This document shows positions 16,831-25,506 of a stretch of DNA of 54,893 nucleotides, in pieces. The position numbers were made by a program, and so were the translations under genes. The stretch lies in the NCBI GenBank assembly GCA_045536425.1, contig JAZSNN010000021.1, positions 1-54,893 of the forward strand, read 5' to 3'. Origin of the DNA: UBA11540 sp045536425. Its GTDB lineage: Bacteria > Bacillota > Clostridia > Oscillospirales > Ruminococcaceae. The notes beneath the pieces are model-generated. The model was not told the origin of the DNA. It worked only from the letters and a program-made list of their open reading frames with translations, and made no database searches. Each line of letters opens with the position of its first letter. Position 1 is the stretch's first letter.

Positions 16831-17880
16831 TCACCGCACAAAAAGCATAAATATATCCTTGAAGGTAACAACTAACATTAACAAAATGAGGATGGCAAAT
16901 CCTACAGTGTGTACTACTCCCTCAAATTTCTTTGGAATAGGACGTCTGATGATCGCCTCAATTACCAAGAAAAGAAGCCTTCCTCCATCGAGAGCAGGAA
17001 TTGGCAAAAGATTGAAAATACCGAGGTTTATGGTAATAAATGCCAAAATATTGAGAAGGTACTCAAAACCCAATCCTGCCGCTTGACCAATTACCTGACC
17101 AACTCCGACAACTCCGGAAATTTTGTTGAGCTGCGGATTTGTTATAAGGTCTCCCAAAGATGTCCATATAGTCTTTGCAATAGCGACACTTTCATAGAAC
17201 GACTGCCTGATAACGCTGAAAAAGGTCTTTTTTATTCCAAGCACCTTGAAATCTATAACAAAGTTTTTATAGCTTTCTCCGGTTATTTCGTCTTGAGCAT
17301 CAGTATAGTCGAATTTCACGCCCTGCAAGGTCACTTTTTCGCCGTTACGAAGAACCACCATATCAACCACAAGGTCTTCGTCGTATTGAAGCTCGAGGGT
17401 GATATCTCTGGCAATATTCACAGTTCTGTCGTTGATTTTCAGTATTTTATCACCGACAGCCAAACCACTCGCTTGTGTCGATGCGCCCTCGTTAAACTGC
17501 GCAACGGTTGTAGAGGAAATCGCAGTAGTATAGACGCTTGTCATAATACAAACGACCAAAAAACCCAAAACGAGATTCATAAACGCGCCCGCCGCAACAA
17601 TTATAATCCTCTTCCAAACAGGCTTTCTAAAGAAGGCTCTTTCGTCATTGCTGTCAAAGTCCTCGCCTTCCATCTGAACATACCCGCCGATTGGAAGAAG
17701 TCTTAAAGAATATTTAGTTTCTTTTTTACCAAATGAGATAAGTTTTGGACCCATTCCAAGTGCGAACTCGTTAACCTTTACTCCACACGCCTTTGCAGAG
17801 AGAAAGTGACCAAGCTCATGAATGAAAATAACTAAACCAAAAATCGCAACCGTAGCAACAACGGTAATAAGTGAACCCAT
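16831..17880 (-). CDS. rseP: Site-2 membrane metalloprotease RseP/RasP
   Basis: This 349-aa intramembrane zinc protease has the HELGH motif in the first transmembrane helix (about residue 21), a PDZ domain (about 110-200), and the second metal-site motif LLPIPALDGGR (about 297). It would cleave anti-sigma factors and signal-peptide remnants within the membrane. Its position between dxr and ispG is the conserved Gram-positive order. The window also carries an ECF sigma factor with a membrane partner, a possible but untested client. Confidence 0.95.
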   Translation of the reverse strand: MGSLITVVATVAIFGLVIFIHELGHFLSAKACGVKVNEFALGMGPKLISFGKKETKYSLRLLPIGGYVQMEGEDFDSNDERAFFRKPVWKRIIIVAAGAFMNLVLGFLVVCIMTSVYTTAISSTTVAQFNEGASTQASGLAVGDKILKINDRTVNIARDITLELQYDEDLVVDMVVLRNGEKVTLQGVKFDYTDAQDEITGESYKNFVIDFKVLGIKKTFFSVIRQSFYESVAIAKTIWTSLGDLITNPQLNKISGVVGVGQVIGQAAGLGFEYLLNILAFITINLGIFNLLPIPALDGGRLLFLVIEAIIRRPIPKKFEGVVHTVGFAILILLMLVVTFKDIFMLFVR

Positions 17881-17897
17881 TTAATTGTATACCGCCT

Positions 17898-19040
17898 TTA
17901 TAAATAATTCTCTGCAAACTCTCTTGCGACAGCATCTGCAGCATAGATGTCTTCAATAGTATATTCTGCCCTATTGTCTTTTATTTCTTCGACAGCAGCG
18001 AAGACTATTCTTCCAATGTCGTTAAAGCCAATCTTTGAATCCAAAAACAGCTCAACCGCTTTTTCGTTTGCTCCGTTTGCATACGTCGGGTATAAACCGC
18101 CTTTTGAAATAGCAGCCTTGCAAGCCGACAAGCACTTGAACGTGTCCTCATCAGGCTCATAGAAGCTAAGGCTTTTAACAGCTGAAAGGCTGAGCCTTTG
18201 CACCTCGCAGGCTGTTCTTTCGGGATATGTCAGAGCGTATTGTATCGGTATTTTCATATCGGGTACACCGAGCTGAGCCATTACCGAAAAGTCATCATAT
18301 TCAATCAAAGAATGTATTATGCTCTCTCTGTGGACAACGATTTCAATATCCTCTGGCGCTTTGTCAAAAAGCCAAACCGCTTCGATAAGCTCTAGTCCTT
18401 TGTTCATAAGAGTAGCGCTGTCGACAGTTATCTTCGCACCCATACTCCAATTTGGATGATTTAGAGCCTCTTTTACTGTTACTTTTTCGAGTTCGTCATA
18501 TTTTTTGTTGAAAAACGGACCACCCGAAGCTGTAAGTATAATTTTATTGATATTATTGTTCGCTCTGCCCTGCATACATTGAAAAATTGCAGAATGCTCA
18601 CTATCTACAGGAAGAAGCTGAACGTTGTGTTTTTTAACAGCGTCCATAACAAGCTTTCCACCTGTTACCAGAGTTTCTTTATTTGCAAGAGCAACATCCA
18701 CACCTGCTTCAATAGCGCACATAGTGGGTTTGAGTCCGCGCATTCCAACCAACGAGTTGAGCACAACATCATTAGAATCGGAAGATGCAACCTCACAAAC
18801 CGAGTCCATTCCATACATCAGTTTTACAGAGGTATCTTTTAATTTTATTTGCGCTTCTTTATATGCCTCGCTGTCGGTAACAACGACAACAGCAGGTGAA
18901 AATTTTCTCACCTGTTGTTCCAGAAGTTTTACATTTTTGTGGGCCGTCAGCGCGGTAACGGCAAAATTAAGATTTTCTGCTACTCGAAGCGCTTGTGTGC
19001 CAATCGAGCCCGTTGAGCCTAAAATTGCAATATTTTTCAA
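17898..19040 (-). CDS. dxr: 1-deoxy-D-xylulose 5-phosphate reductoisomerase
   Basis: This 380-aa NADPH enzyme converts DXP to MEP, the first committed step of the MEP pathway. It begins with the dinucleotide-binding ILGSTGSIGTQAL, and has the LLPVDSEHSAIFQC metal/substrate segment and the loop around ASGGPF. It lies between cdsA and rseP in the usual order and within 20 bp of each. Confidence 0.97.
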   Translation of the reverse strand: MKNIAILGSTGSIGTQALRVAENLNFAVTALTAHKNVKLLEQQVRKFSPAVVVVTDSEAYKEAQIKLKDTSVKLMYGMDSVCEVASSDSNDVVLNSLVGMRGLKPTMCAIEAGVDVALANKETLVTGGKLVMDAVKKHNVQLLPVDSEHSAIFQCMQGRANNNINKIILTASGGPFFNKKYDELEKVTVKEALNHPNWSMGAKITVDSATLMNKGLELIEAVWLFDKAPEDIEIVVHRESIIHSLIEYDDFSVMAQLGVPDMKIPIQYALTYPERTACEVQRLSLSAVKSLSFYEPDEDTFKCLSACKAAISKGGLYPTYANGANEKAVELFLDSKIGFNDIGRIVFAAVEEIKDNRAEYTIEDIYAADAVAREFAENYL

Positions 19041-19046
19041 GTGGCA

Positions 19047-19883
19047 TCACCCTACTATATCAATGAACTGAATGATAATATAAAGCGCAGGTGCTGTGAA
19101 CACAACACTGTCGAATCTGTCAAGTACTCCACCGTGTCCAGGAAGAAGATTTCCGTAGTCCTTTATTCCATACTGACGTTTCACTACTGAAAAAGTCAAA
19201 TCGCCAAGCATACCGACTATCGACAAAACTACGGAAAGTATTACCAGGTAAAGATAGTTTACTCTTAAAGGCGAATCGTTAGAAGCCATTATAGCATCAA
19301 ATGCGAGACCTAGTAAAACAAATCCAACAACACAGCCTAACACTCCGCCTATTGCTCCCTCAACAGTCTTCTTTGGACTAATCTGCGGTGCGAGCTTGTG
19401 TTTTCCAAAAAATCTGCCCGCAAAATATGCGGCGGAATCAGCAAGCCAAGCTCCTCCAAAAATGAGTATTATGTAGAAAAATCTTGTCGCTCTTTCAGCA
19501 TCTATATCCCTAACATAGATGAACACCGAGAAAACTAGTCCTAGCAAGAAGGACGAAAACAACGCAAAAGCTAAGTCTGCAAAGCGAAGCTCGTTGTGGT
19601 GCCCAAGCAAAAGAAGAAACGCCAAGAATACAAAAAGCAGATAAACAGCCATTCTGTACTCTACAAAAATCGGAATGGAAAGAAACGGTGTAATTCCAAC
19701 CAAAACGGCACACAAAACGCAGATCGGAAGAAATTTGGTAATTTTAGCAGCAGACAAGAGCTCAATAGTGCCGATTACCGCGACCGCCGCTATAACAAAG
19801 TTAAAAACGAGGGTCTCAAAGAACATCAGACAAACCGAAAACAACGCAAGCCCTATTAGTGCGGTTATAATTCTTTGTTTCAT
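19047..19883 (-). CDS. cdsA: Phosphatidate cytidylyltransferase
   Basis: This integral membrane enzyme (278 aa) makes CDP-diacylglycerol from phosphatidic acid and CTP. It has several transmembrane helices and the family signature near the C-terminus: SPKKTVEGAIGG, then VKRQYGIKDYGNLLPGHGGVLDRFDS in outline. The ATG at 19883 was chosen because GGAGGG lies nine bases upstream; the longer frame overlaps uppS. It starts 4 bp after the uppS stop. PlsC at 24901 makes its substrate, phosphatidic acid. Confidence 0.96.
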   Translation of the reverse strand: MKQRIITALIGLALFSVCLMFFETLVFNFVIAAVAVIGTIELLSAAKITKFLPICVLCAVLVGITPFLSIPIFVEYRMAVYLLFVFLAFLLLLGHHNELRFADLAFALFSSFLLGLVFSVFIYVRDIDAERATRFFYIILIFGGAWLADSAAYFAGRFFGKHKLAPQISPKKTVEGAIGGVLGCVVGFVLLGLAFDAIMASNDSPLRVNYLYLVILSVVLSIVGMLGDLTFSVVKRQYGIKDYGNLLPGHGGVLDRFDSVVFTAPALYIIIQFIDIVG

Positions 19884-19887
19884 ATTT

Positions 19888-20613
19888 CTACCCTCCGTAT
19901 CTGCGGTTTCTGTTTGCATATTCGTTTAGTATCTCGACGAAATGTTTTTCCTTAAAATCGGGCCACAAGACGTTCATATACATCAGCTCTGAATATGCAC
20001 ATTGCCACAATAAAAAGTTTGAAAGGCGGTATTCACCGCTGGGTCTTACAATGATATCCGGATCAGGCGCACCGGAAGTATACAGATTATTAGAAAAGAT
20101 TTCCTCGGTCACAATGCCCTGCAGTTCGCCTGATTTTGATTTTTCAACGATTTTGTTACAAGCATTTACTATCTCGTCACGTCCGCCATAGTTAATGGCA
20201 AGATAAACATAGAGTTTCGTTCTATGCTTTGTAGCCTCTTCTAGCTCCTGCATCTGTTGTTTGATATCATCATCAAGAACGCTTCTGTCGCCTATAAAAA
20301 TAAGGCGCTGACAATCATTCTTTTCTTCAACGAAAGCTCTCTTGAGATAATCGCGAAAAAGATTCATTATCGCCCTTACCTCATCCTGAGAGCGCTTCCA
20401 ATTTTCAGTCGAAAAAGCATAGAAAGTGACGTGCTTAATGCCGTATTTGAGACAGTAATCGCAAACCTCCTCAAAGACACCCGCACCCACTTTATGTCCC
20501 GCTTGACGCGGCATTCCTCTCTTCTTGGCCCATCTTCCGTTTCCGTCCATAATAAACGCAATGTGGGTCGGAACATTGCCATCAAACGTATGATCTTTTT
20601 TTCTAAAGAACAT
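19888..20613 (-). CDS. uppS: Undecaprenyl diphosphate synthase
   Basis: This 241-aa cytoplasmic cis-prenyltransferase builds the C55 lipid carrier of cell-wall synthesis from farnesyl diphosphate and IPP. The N-terminal motif IAFIMDGNGRWAKKRGMPR, with the essential Asp, and the C-terminal RPSGEYRLSNFLLWQ are intact. IPP comes from the MEP pathway, three genes of which lie nearby. The gene is separated from frr by about 80 bp that contain a hairpin. Confidence 0.97.
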   Translation of the reverse strand: MFFRKKDHTFDGNVPTHIAFIMDGNGRWAKKRGMPRQAGHKVGAGVFEEVCDYCLKYGIKHVTFYAFSTENWKRSQDEVRAIMNLFRDYLKRAFVEEKNDCQRLIFIGDRSVLDDDIKQQMQELEEATKHRTKLYVYLAINYGGRDEIVNACNKIVEKSKSGELQGIVTEEIFSNNLYTSGAPDPDIIVRPSGEYRLSNFLLWQCAYSELMYMNVLWPDFKEKHFVEILNEYANRNRRYGG

Positions 20614-20654
20614 AGCTTTCCTCCGAAAAATTGGTATTTATCAAAAAGCGTCTA

Positions 20655-20681
20655 ATCGGGACAAGCAACACTTGTCCCGAT
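20655..20681 (-). terminator. Intra-operon hairpin between frr and uppS
   Basis: A perfect 11-bp stem (20655-20665 with 20671-20681) with a 5-nt loop follows the frr stop. On the minus strand a T run begins only about eight bases later, so it is a weak terminator at best. It could attenuate or mark an RNA processing site. Confidence 0.6.
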
Positions 20682-20694
20682 CGGTTTGTATCTG

Positions 20695-21249
20695 TCAGAT
20701 AGACATTACTTCTTTTTCTTTGTCTGCTACCATTGTATCAATGGTCTTGCAGTATTTATCAGTAAGGTCCTGAACGTCCTTTTCAGCAGCCTTTAGATCG
20801 TCCTCGGTAAGAGTTCCGTTTTTCTTCTCTGCCTTGAATTTCTCAAGCGCATCTCTACGAATAGAGCGAATTGCAACCTTACTTTCTTCACCGAGTTTTC
20901 TAACATCCTTACAGATTTCTTTTCTACGGTCCTCTGTAATGGGCGGGAAATTCAGACGAATAACACTTCCGTCATTATTGGGGTTGATGCCAATATCAGA
21001 AGTGAGGATTGCTTTCTCGATATCCTTGAGTGTGGATCTATCCCAAGGCTGAATAACAAGCACTCTTGCTTCGGAAACCGACACAGCCGCCATCTGATTG
21101 ATGGGAGTAGGTGTTCCATAGTAATCAACAAAAAGCTTGTCTAAAACAGCGGGGTTTGCTCTTCCTGCTCTTATAGAAGCAACCTCACCTGCCAAAACGT
21201 TAATGCTTTTGGTCATTTTTTCATCGATAGGTCTGTACTGTTCTTTCAT
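20695..21249 (-). CDS. frr: Ribosome recycling factor
   Basis: This 184-aa protein releases ribosomes from mRNA after termination, together with EF-G. It matches the whole RRF family from KMTKSINVLAGEVASIRAGRA to the C-terminal DKYCKTIDTMVADKEKEVM. The ATG at 21249 was chosen with AAGGAGG about ten bases upstream; a GTG directly beside that site is too close. It starts 5 bp after the pyrH stop. Confidence 0.97.
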   Translation of the reverse strand: MKEQYRPIDEKMTKSINVLAGEVASIRAGRANPAVLDKLFVDYYGTPTPINQMAAVSVSEARVLVIQPWDRSTLKDIEKAILTSDIGINPNNDGSVIRLNFPPITEDRRKEICKDVRKLGEESKVAIRSIRRDALEKFKAEKKNGTLTEDDLKAAEKDVQDLTDKYCKTIDTMVADKEKEVMSI

Positions 21250-21254
21250 TATAA

Positions 21255-21965
21255 TCACGCCTCCTTGACGATTGTTCCAATATTTTCACCGTTTAATGCC
21301 CTGACAATATTGTCGGGATCTTCAAGACTGAACACCAAAAGTGACAGCCCGTTATCCTTACACATAGAAGCTGCTGTACTATCCATTACAGCCAAGCCCT
21401 TGTTAAGCACTTCAGAAAAGGTAAGCTCATCATATTTTTTTGCGTTTTCGAACTTGTGTGGGTCACAGTCATATACGCCGTCAACCATAGTTGCTTTAAA
21501 GATAATGTCTGCGTTTATCTCAGCGGCTCTCAAGGTCGCTGCCGTATCGGTCGAGAAAAAGGGATTTCCCGTTCCGCAGCCGAAGATAACCACCTTTCCG
21601 CTTTCAAGATGCTCAACAGCACCTGCTCTCGTAAAAGGCTCTGCAAACGAAGGCATGGAAGCCGCGGTCTGTACCTTTGCTTTCACACCAAGCTGCTCCA
21701 AGGTATCCTGTAAAGCAAGAGAGTTTATAACAGTTGCGAGCATACCCATCTGGTCTGCTCTGGTTCTTTCCATTGAACCGCCGGTTCTTCCCCTCCAGAA
21801 ATTACCGCCACCAACGACGATTCCAACCTCTGCACCAAGATCTACGCATTTTTTAATGCTTTGGCAGATGGAAGTAACGATGTCAAAATCAAATCCACTC
21901 TTCTGCGAACCCGCTAGAGCTTCGCCGCTCAGCTTGAGAAGAATGCGCTTGTACTTTATAGCCAA
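21255..21965 (-). CDS. pyrH: UMP kinase
   Basis: This amino-acid-kinase-family enzyme (about 236 aa) phosphorylates UMP to UDP and is usually hexameric. The start KYKRILLKLSGEALAG, the VVGGGNFWRG loop and the TDTAATLRAAEINADI segment are characteristic. I place the start at the TTG at 21965 because GGGAG lies eight bases upstream; an ATG at 21986 has no ribosome site. It is the first gene of a long minus-strand run through frr and on to the nudix gene, with a sigma-A promoter just upstream. Confidence 0.95.
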   Translation of the reverse strand: MAIKYKRILLKLSGEALAGSQKSGFDFDIVTSICQSIKKCVDLGAEVGIVVGGGNFWRGRTGGSMERTRADQMGMLATVINSLALQDTLEQLGVKAKVQTAASMPSFAEPFTRAGAVEHLESGKVVIFGCGTGNPFFSTDTAATLRAAEINADIIFKATMVDGVYDCDPHKFENAKKYDELTFSEVLNKGLAVMDSTAASMCKDNGLSLLVFSLEDPDNIVRALNGENIGTIVKEA

Positions 21966-22002
21966 AATCAACACTCCCGAACACATAGTTATTTACTATA
22001 CC

Positions 22003-22031
22003 ATTTTACACCATTATAGAAAATATGTAAA
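22003..22031 (-). promoter_or_regulatory. Sigma-A promoter of the pyrH run
   Basis: On the minus strand TTTACA (22031-22026), a 17-bp spacer and TAAAAT (22008-22003) lie about 38 bp upstream of the pyrH TTG. Confidence 0.7.
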
Positions 22032-22055
22032 GAGTCAAGTTGAAAATTTATTCTC

Positions 22056-22084
22056 TTGTTTTCTTTTTTAAAGTATAGTATAAT
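22056..22084 (+). promoter_or_regulatory. Sigma-A promoter of the regulator-cmk-rpsA run
   Basis: TTGTTT (22056-22061), a 17-bp spacer and TATAAT (22079-22084) lie 37 bp before the GTG of the MurR/RpiR-type gene, divergent from the pyrH promoter. Confidence 0.7.
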
Positions 22085-22121
22085 AATAAATTAAGATATT
22101 GCTTACAAAACGAGGTGCAAC

Positions 22122-22994
22122 GTGAACAACAGTATTCTAACTTCGATTAAAAACCTAATGCCCGACTTTTCAAAAAGTCAAAAGCGAATTGCAGAATTTG
22201 TAACAGAGCACTATGAAAAGGCTTCTTTTATGACTGCTTCAAAGCTCGGTGATACTGTAGGTGTCAGCGAGTCTACAGTTGTGCGCTTTGCTACTGTACT
22301 TGGATTTGAGGGATATCCCGAATTTCAAAAGGCGCTGCAGGAGATAACCAGAAACCGTCTTACTGCTGTACAGCGTATGGAAATAACCACGCAGATGATG
22401 CAGGATCACGACGTTCTCACGAAGGTCCTCAACTCCGATATCGAAAAAATCCGTCGCACCCTTGAAGAAACCAATCACGCACACTTTGAAGAGGCAGTTA
22501 ATGCAATTGCTTCTGCCAGAAGAATCTATATAATCGGTGTTGGAAGTTCTGCTTCTCTTGCACGTTTTGTTTCGTTCTACTTTAACCATATTTTTGACAA
22601 CGTGAACTTCATAGAAACAACTAGTTCAAGCGAAATGTTTGAGCGTATTATGAGAATAAGCGAAAACGACGTTCTGTTTGGAATCAGTTTTCCAAGATAT
22701 TCTTCACGAACATCAAAGGCTCTATTGTATGCAAAAGAGCGTAGAGCTAAGGTGATAGCTCTCACTGACAGCGTTGCCTCACCTATTGCTGAAATGGCAG
22801 ATCTCACGCTCTTGGCAAAAAGTGATATGGCTTCGTTTGTCGACTCGCTTGTAGCTCCGCTGAGCCTTTTAAACGCACTTATTGTTGCCGTTGGAATCAA
22901 ACGACAGGCAGAGGTCACCGAATCTTTAAATATGCTCGAGCATATTTGGGACGAGTATGAAGTATATCAAAAATCGGAGAGCACCAATGAATAA
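22122..22994 (+). CDS. MurR/RpiR-family transcription regulator
   Basis: This 290-aa protein has an N-terminal RpiR-type helix-turn-helix (about residues 1-77, including SKLGDTVGVSESTVVRFATVLGFEGYPEFQKALQ in outline) and a C-terminal SIS domain (about 120-260) that would bind a sugar phosphate. Such regulators usually control sugar or amino-sugar catabolism. No sugar genes are nearby; instead it leads a run of housekeeping genes. The start is GTG with GAGGTG upstream. Its last codons overlap the next gene by 8 bp. The ligand and targets are unknown. Confidence 0.9.
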   Translation: MNNSILTSIKNLMPDFSKSQKRIAEFVTEHYEKASFMTASKLGDTVGVSESTVVRFATVLGFEGYPEFQKALQEITRNRLTAVQRMEITTQMMQDHDVLTKVLNSDIEKIRRTLEETNHAHFEEAVNAIASARRIYIIGVGSSASLARFVSFYFNHIFDNVNFIETTSSSEMFERIMRISENDVLFGISFPRYSSRTSKALLYAKERRAKVIALTDSVASPIAEMADLTLLAKSDMASFVDSLVAPLSLLNALIVAVGIKRQAEVTESLNMLEHIWDEYEVYQKSESTNE

Positions 22995-24231
22995 TAGATT
23001 TGACACAATTGTTATCGGTGCAGGTGCCGCAGGGTGTATTGCGGCGGGAACTGTTGCTTCTTTAGGACGTTCTGTTTTGCTTTTGGACAAAAACGCAAAA
23101 GTAGGCCGAAAGGTTCTTATCACCGGAAAAGGACGTTGCAACGTAACCAACAACTGCGATCCCCGTGATTTTATGCGATTTATTCGCACAAACCCCAGAT
23201 TTATGTACAGCGCCTTGTCTGCTTTTTCTCCATCCGATACTATGGAGTTTTTTGAGTCGCTGGGAGTCGAACTTAAAACCGAACGCGGAAACAGAGTGTT
23301 TCCCGTTTCTGACAAAGCCGCAGATATAACCGACGCACTATTCAAGTTCATAAAGAAAAACAAGGTGGATTACAGACACGAAGCTGTCGTGGAAATATTG
23401 ACAAAAGATGGCTGTGTTTGCGGTGTAAAAACGCAACACGGAATCTATGAAGCTAATAACGTAATTCTTGCTACGGGCGGAAAAAGCTATCCATTAACCG
23501 GTTCGGATGGTAGTGGTTATAAGCTTGCCGAAAAGCTCGGCCACAGCATTGTCTCTCCCCAACCTTCCCTCGTACCCATCGTCACACGCGAAAAATGGTG
23601 TGAGGAGCTTCAGGGACTTTCCTTGAAAAACGTCACGCTAAAGCTTTTCAAAAACGGCACTTCAAAGCCTTTGTTCAACGAGCTCGGCGAAATGCTTTTC
23701 ACACATTTCGGTGTTTCGGGGCCTTTAGTCCTCAGCGCAAGCTCGTGTATAGATTCTGCGGAAATTCCTCAGTATACTCTCTTCATCGATATGAAGCCTG
23801 CACTTGATGAAAAACAACTCGACCTGCGAATTATACGAGATTTGGAAAAATACTCAAATCGTGACCTTTCAAACGCACTTGTCGATCTGTTGCCACAGAG
23901 GATGATTCCGGTAATAATTGCCCTCTCTGATATTGCACCAACTACGAAAGCAAACCAAATTACAAAGGCTCAGCGAAACGCACTTGTGAAAAATCTGAAA
24001 GCTTTAAAGGTTTCTCCAAAGGCTTTTCGCCCCATCGAAGAGGCTATCATTACCAGCGGCGGCATTGCCACATCAGAAATCGACTCAAAAACTATGCAAT
24101 CAAAGCTTGTTTCCGGCTTATACTTTGCCGGTGAAATTATAGATGTTGATGCTCTTACAGGCGGATTTAACCTGCAGATTGCCTTTTCTACTGGTTATCT
24201 CAGCGCTACAAGCATCGCTCAGGAGGTTTGA
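22987..24231 (+). CDS. FAD-dependent oxidoreductase of the BaiN/RdsA (HI0933) family
   Basis: This 414-aa flavoprotein has an N-terminal FAD-binding Rossmann motif (VIGAGAAGCIAAG), the KVGRKVLITGKGRCNVTN segment typical of the HI0933 family, and a C-terminal GEIIDVDALTGGFNLQIAFSTG that completes the FAD site. Relatives include BaiN of bile-acid-metabolising clostridia, but most family members have no known substrate, so bile acid activity should not be assumed. In many Clostridia the gene sits before cmk, as here. The ATG at 22987 has GGAGAG upstream and overlaps the preceding gene. Confidence 0.9.
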   Translation: MNNRFDTIVIGAGAAGCIAAGTVASLGRSVLLLDKNAKVGRKVLITGKGRCNVTNNCDPRDFMRFIRTNPRFMYSALSAFSPSDTMEFFESLGVELKTERGNRVFPVSDKAADITDALFKFIKKNKVDYRHEAVVEILTKDGCVCGVKTQHGIYEANNVILATGGKSYPLTGSDGSGYKLAEKLGHSIVSPQPSLVPIVTREKWCEELQGLSLKNVTLKLFKNGTSKPLFNELGEMLFTHFGVSGPLVLSASSCIDSAEIPQYTLFIDMKPALDEKQLDLRIIRDLEKYSNRDLSNALVDLLPQRMIPVIIALSDIAPTTKANQITKAQRNALVKNLKALKVSPKAFRPIEEAIITSGGIATSEIDSKTMQSKLVSGLYFAGEIIDVDALTGGFNLQIAFSTGYLSATSIAQEV

Positions 24232-24233
24232 CA

Positions 24234-24899
24234 ATGAGAGCAATAGCAATTGACGGCCCTGCAGGAGCCGGAAAAAGCTCAATAGCCAAAATACTTGCAA
24301 AAAGAATGGGATACATCTACGTTGATACGGGCGCATTGTATCGCGCAGTCGGATATTTCGTTGTATCTCGCGGAATTTCAACCACCGACGCCGATGCCGT
24401 TGTTGCTTGTCTTGATTTGGTTGACGTACAGATGAAATATGTAGACGGTCAACAAAAAGTCTTCACAAACGGTGAAGATGTGACCGACAAAATACGCACC
24501 GCTGAGATTTCTATGGCGGCATCAAACGTTTCTGCGATTCCAAAGGTCAGAGAATTTCTTTTTGATCTTCAGCAGGATATCGCAAAAAACAATAACGTAG
24601 TTATGGACGGACGCGATATTGGAACAGTTGTTCTGCCCAACGCGGACGTTAAAATCTTTTTGACCGCATCCCCCGAAGAAAGAGCAAGAAGAAGATATAA
24701 AGAGCTCATTGAAAAAGGACAAAACGTAGTTTTTGAGGATGTTCTTGCCGACGTAATAACACGTGATCACAACGACAGCACGCGAGCTACAGCACCCTTA
24801 AAACAAGCTGACGACGCGGTTTTAGTCGATACTTCTGACCTTGATTTTGAGCAATCGGTGGAAGCACTTTACAAAATAGCAAAGGAAATCGGAGAATAA
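24234..24899 (+). CDS. cmk: Cytidylate kinase
   Basis: This 221-aa enzyme phosphorylates CMP and dCMP. It has the P-loop IDGPAGAGKSSIAK, the YVDTGALYRAVG substrate segment, and the VMDGRDIGTVVLP and RARRRYKEL motifs. The ATG was chosen because GGAGG lies seven bases upstream. It sits 2 bp after the flavoprotein gene and 1 bp before plsC. The cmk-plsC-ispH-rpsA order is common in Clostridia. Confidence 0.97.
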   Translation: MRAIAIDGPAGAGKSSIAKILAKRMGYIYVDTGALYRAVGYFVVSRGISTTDADAVVACLDLVDVQMKYVDGQQKVFTNGEDVTDKIRTAEISMAASNVSAIPKVREFLFDLQQDIAKNNNVVMDGRDIGTVVLPNADVKIFLTASPEERARRRYKELIEKGQNVVFEDVLADVITRDHNDSTRATAPLKQADDAVLVDTSDLDFEQSVEALYKIAKEIGE

Positions 24900-24900
24900 A

Positions 24901-25506
24901 ATGTTTTACAACATCGCAAAAACCATTGCTTGGTTTATTTTGAAAATTGCATTCAAAATAGAAATACTAGGGCTCGAAAACGTTCCGGAAAACGGCGGAT
25001 TTATTCTGGCATCCAACCACCGCAGTCTTCCCGACCCTGTTTTCATTGCCGCAAAGTTTAGACACCGCGTCTATTTTATGGCAAAAAGTGAGCTCTTTTG
25101 GTGGCCTTTTAGCGTTATCCTTCGCGCACTTGGTGCATTTCCCGTAAAACGCGGTCAAGGCGACCACAGCGCTGTTGACACTGCAGACAGCATTATAAAA
25201 TCTCAGAAAGTTCTCGGAATTTTCCCCGAGGGTACCCGTTCAAAGAGCGGTGAGCCGCTAAGACCTAAATCTGGTATCGCTATTATCGCGAAGGATACAA
25301 AAGCAGACATTCTTCCTGTAGGAATACACTTTGAAGGCAAACTGCGTTTTCGCTCAAAAATAACCGTCACCTACGGAAAATTAATCAAATTCGAAGAGCT
25401 CGAGCTCGGTGACGATATGCAGACAAGCGCAATTAAAAAAGCGAGCCGACTTGTAATGGACAGAATTATCGAACTATCAAAACCGAAAGGCACTGATTTG
25501 GTATGA
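24901..25506 (+). CDS. plsC: 1-acyl-sn-glycerol-3-phosphate acyltransferase
   Basis: This 201-aa membrane-associated acyltransferase makes phosphatidic acid from lysophosphatidic acid. It has the catalytic NHRSLPDP (HX4D) motif near residue 40 and the glycerol phosphate-binding FPEGTRSKSG near residue 104. An N-terminal hydrophobic stretch would hold it at the membrane. Its product feeds CdsA. The stop overlaps the start of the ispH fusion gene by 4 bp. Confidence 0.95.
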   Translation: MFYNIAKTIAWFILKIAFKIEILGLENVPENGGFILASNHRSLPDPVFIAAKFRHRVYFMAKSELFWWPFSVILRALGAFPVKRGQGDHSAVDTADSIIKSQKVLGIFPEGTRSKSGEPLRPKSGIAIIAKDTKADILPVGIHFEGKLRFRSKITVTYGKLIKFEELELGDDMQTSAIKKASRLVMDRIIELSKPKGTDLV

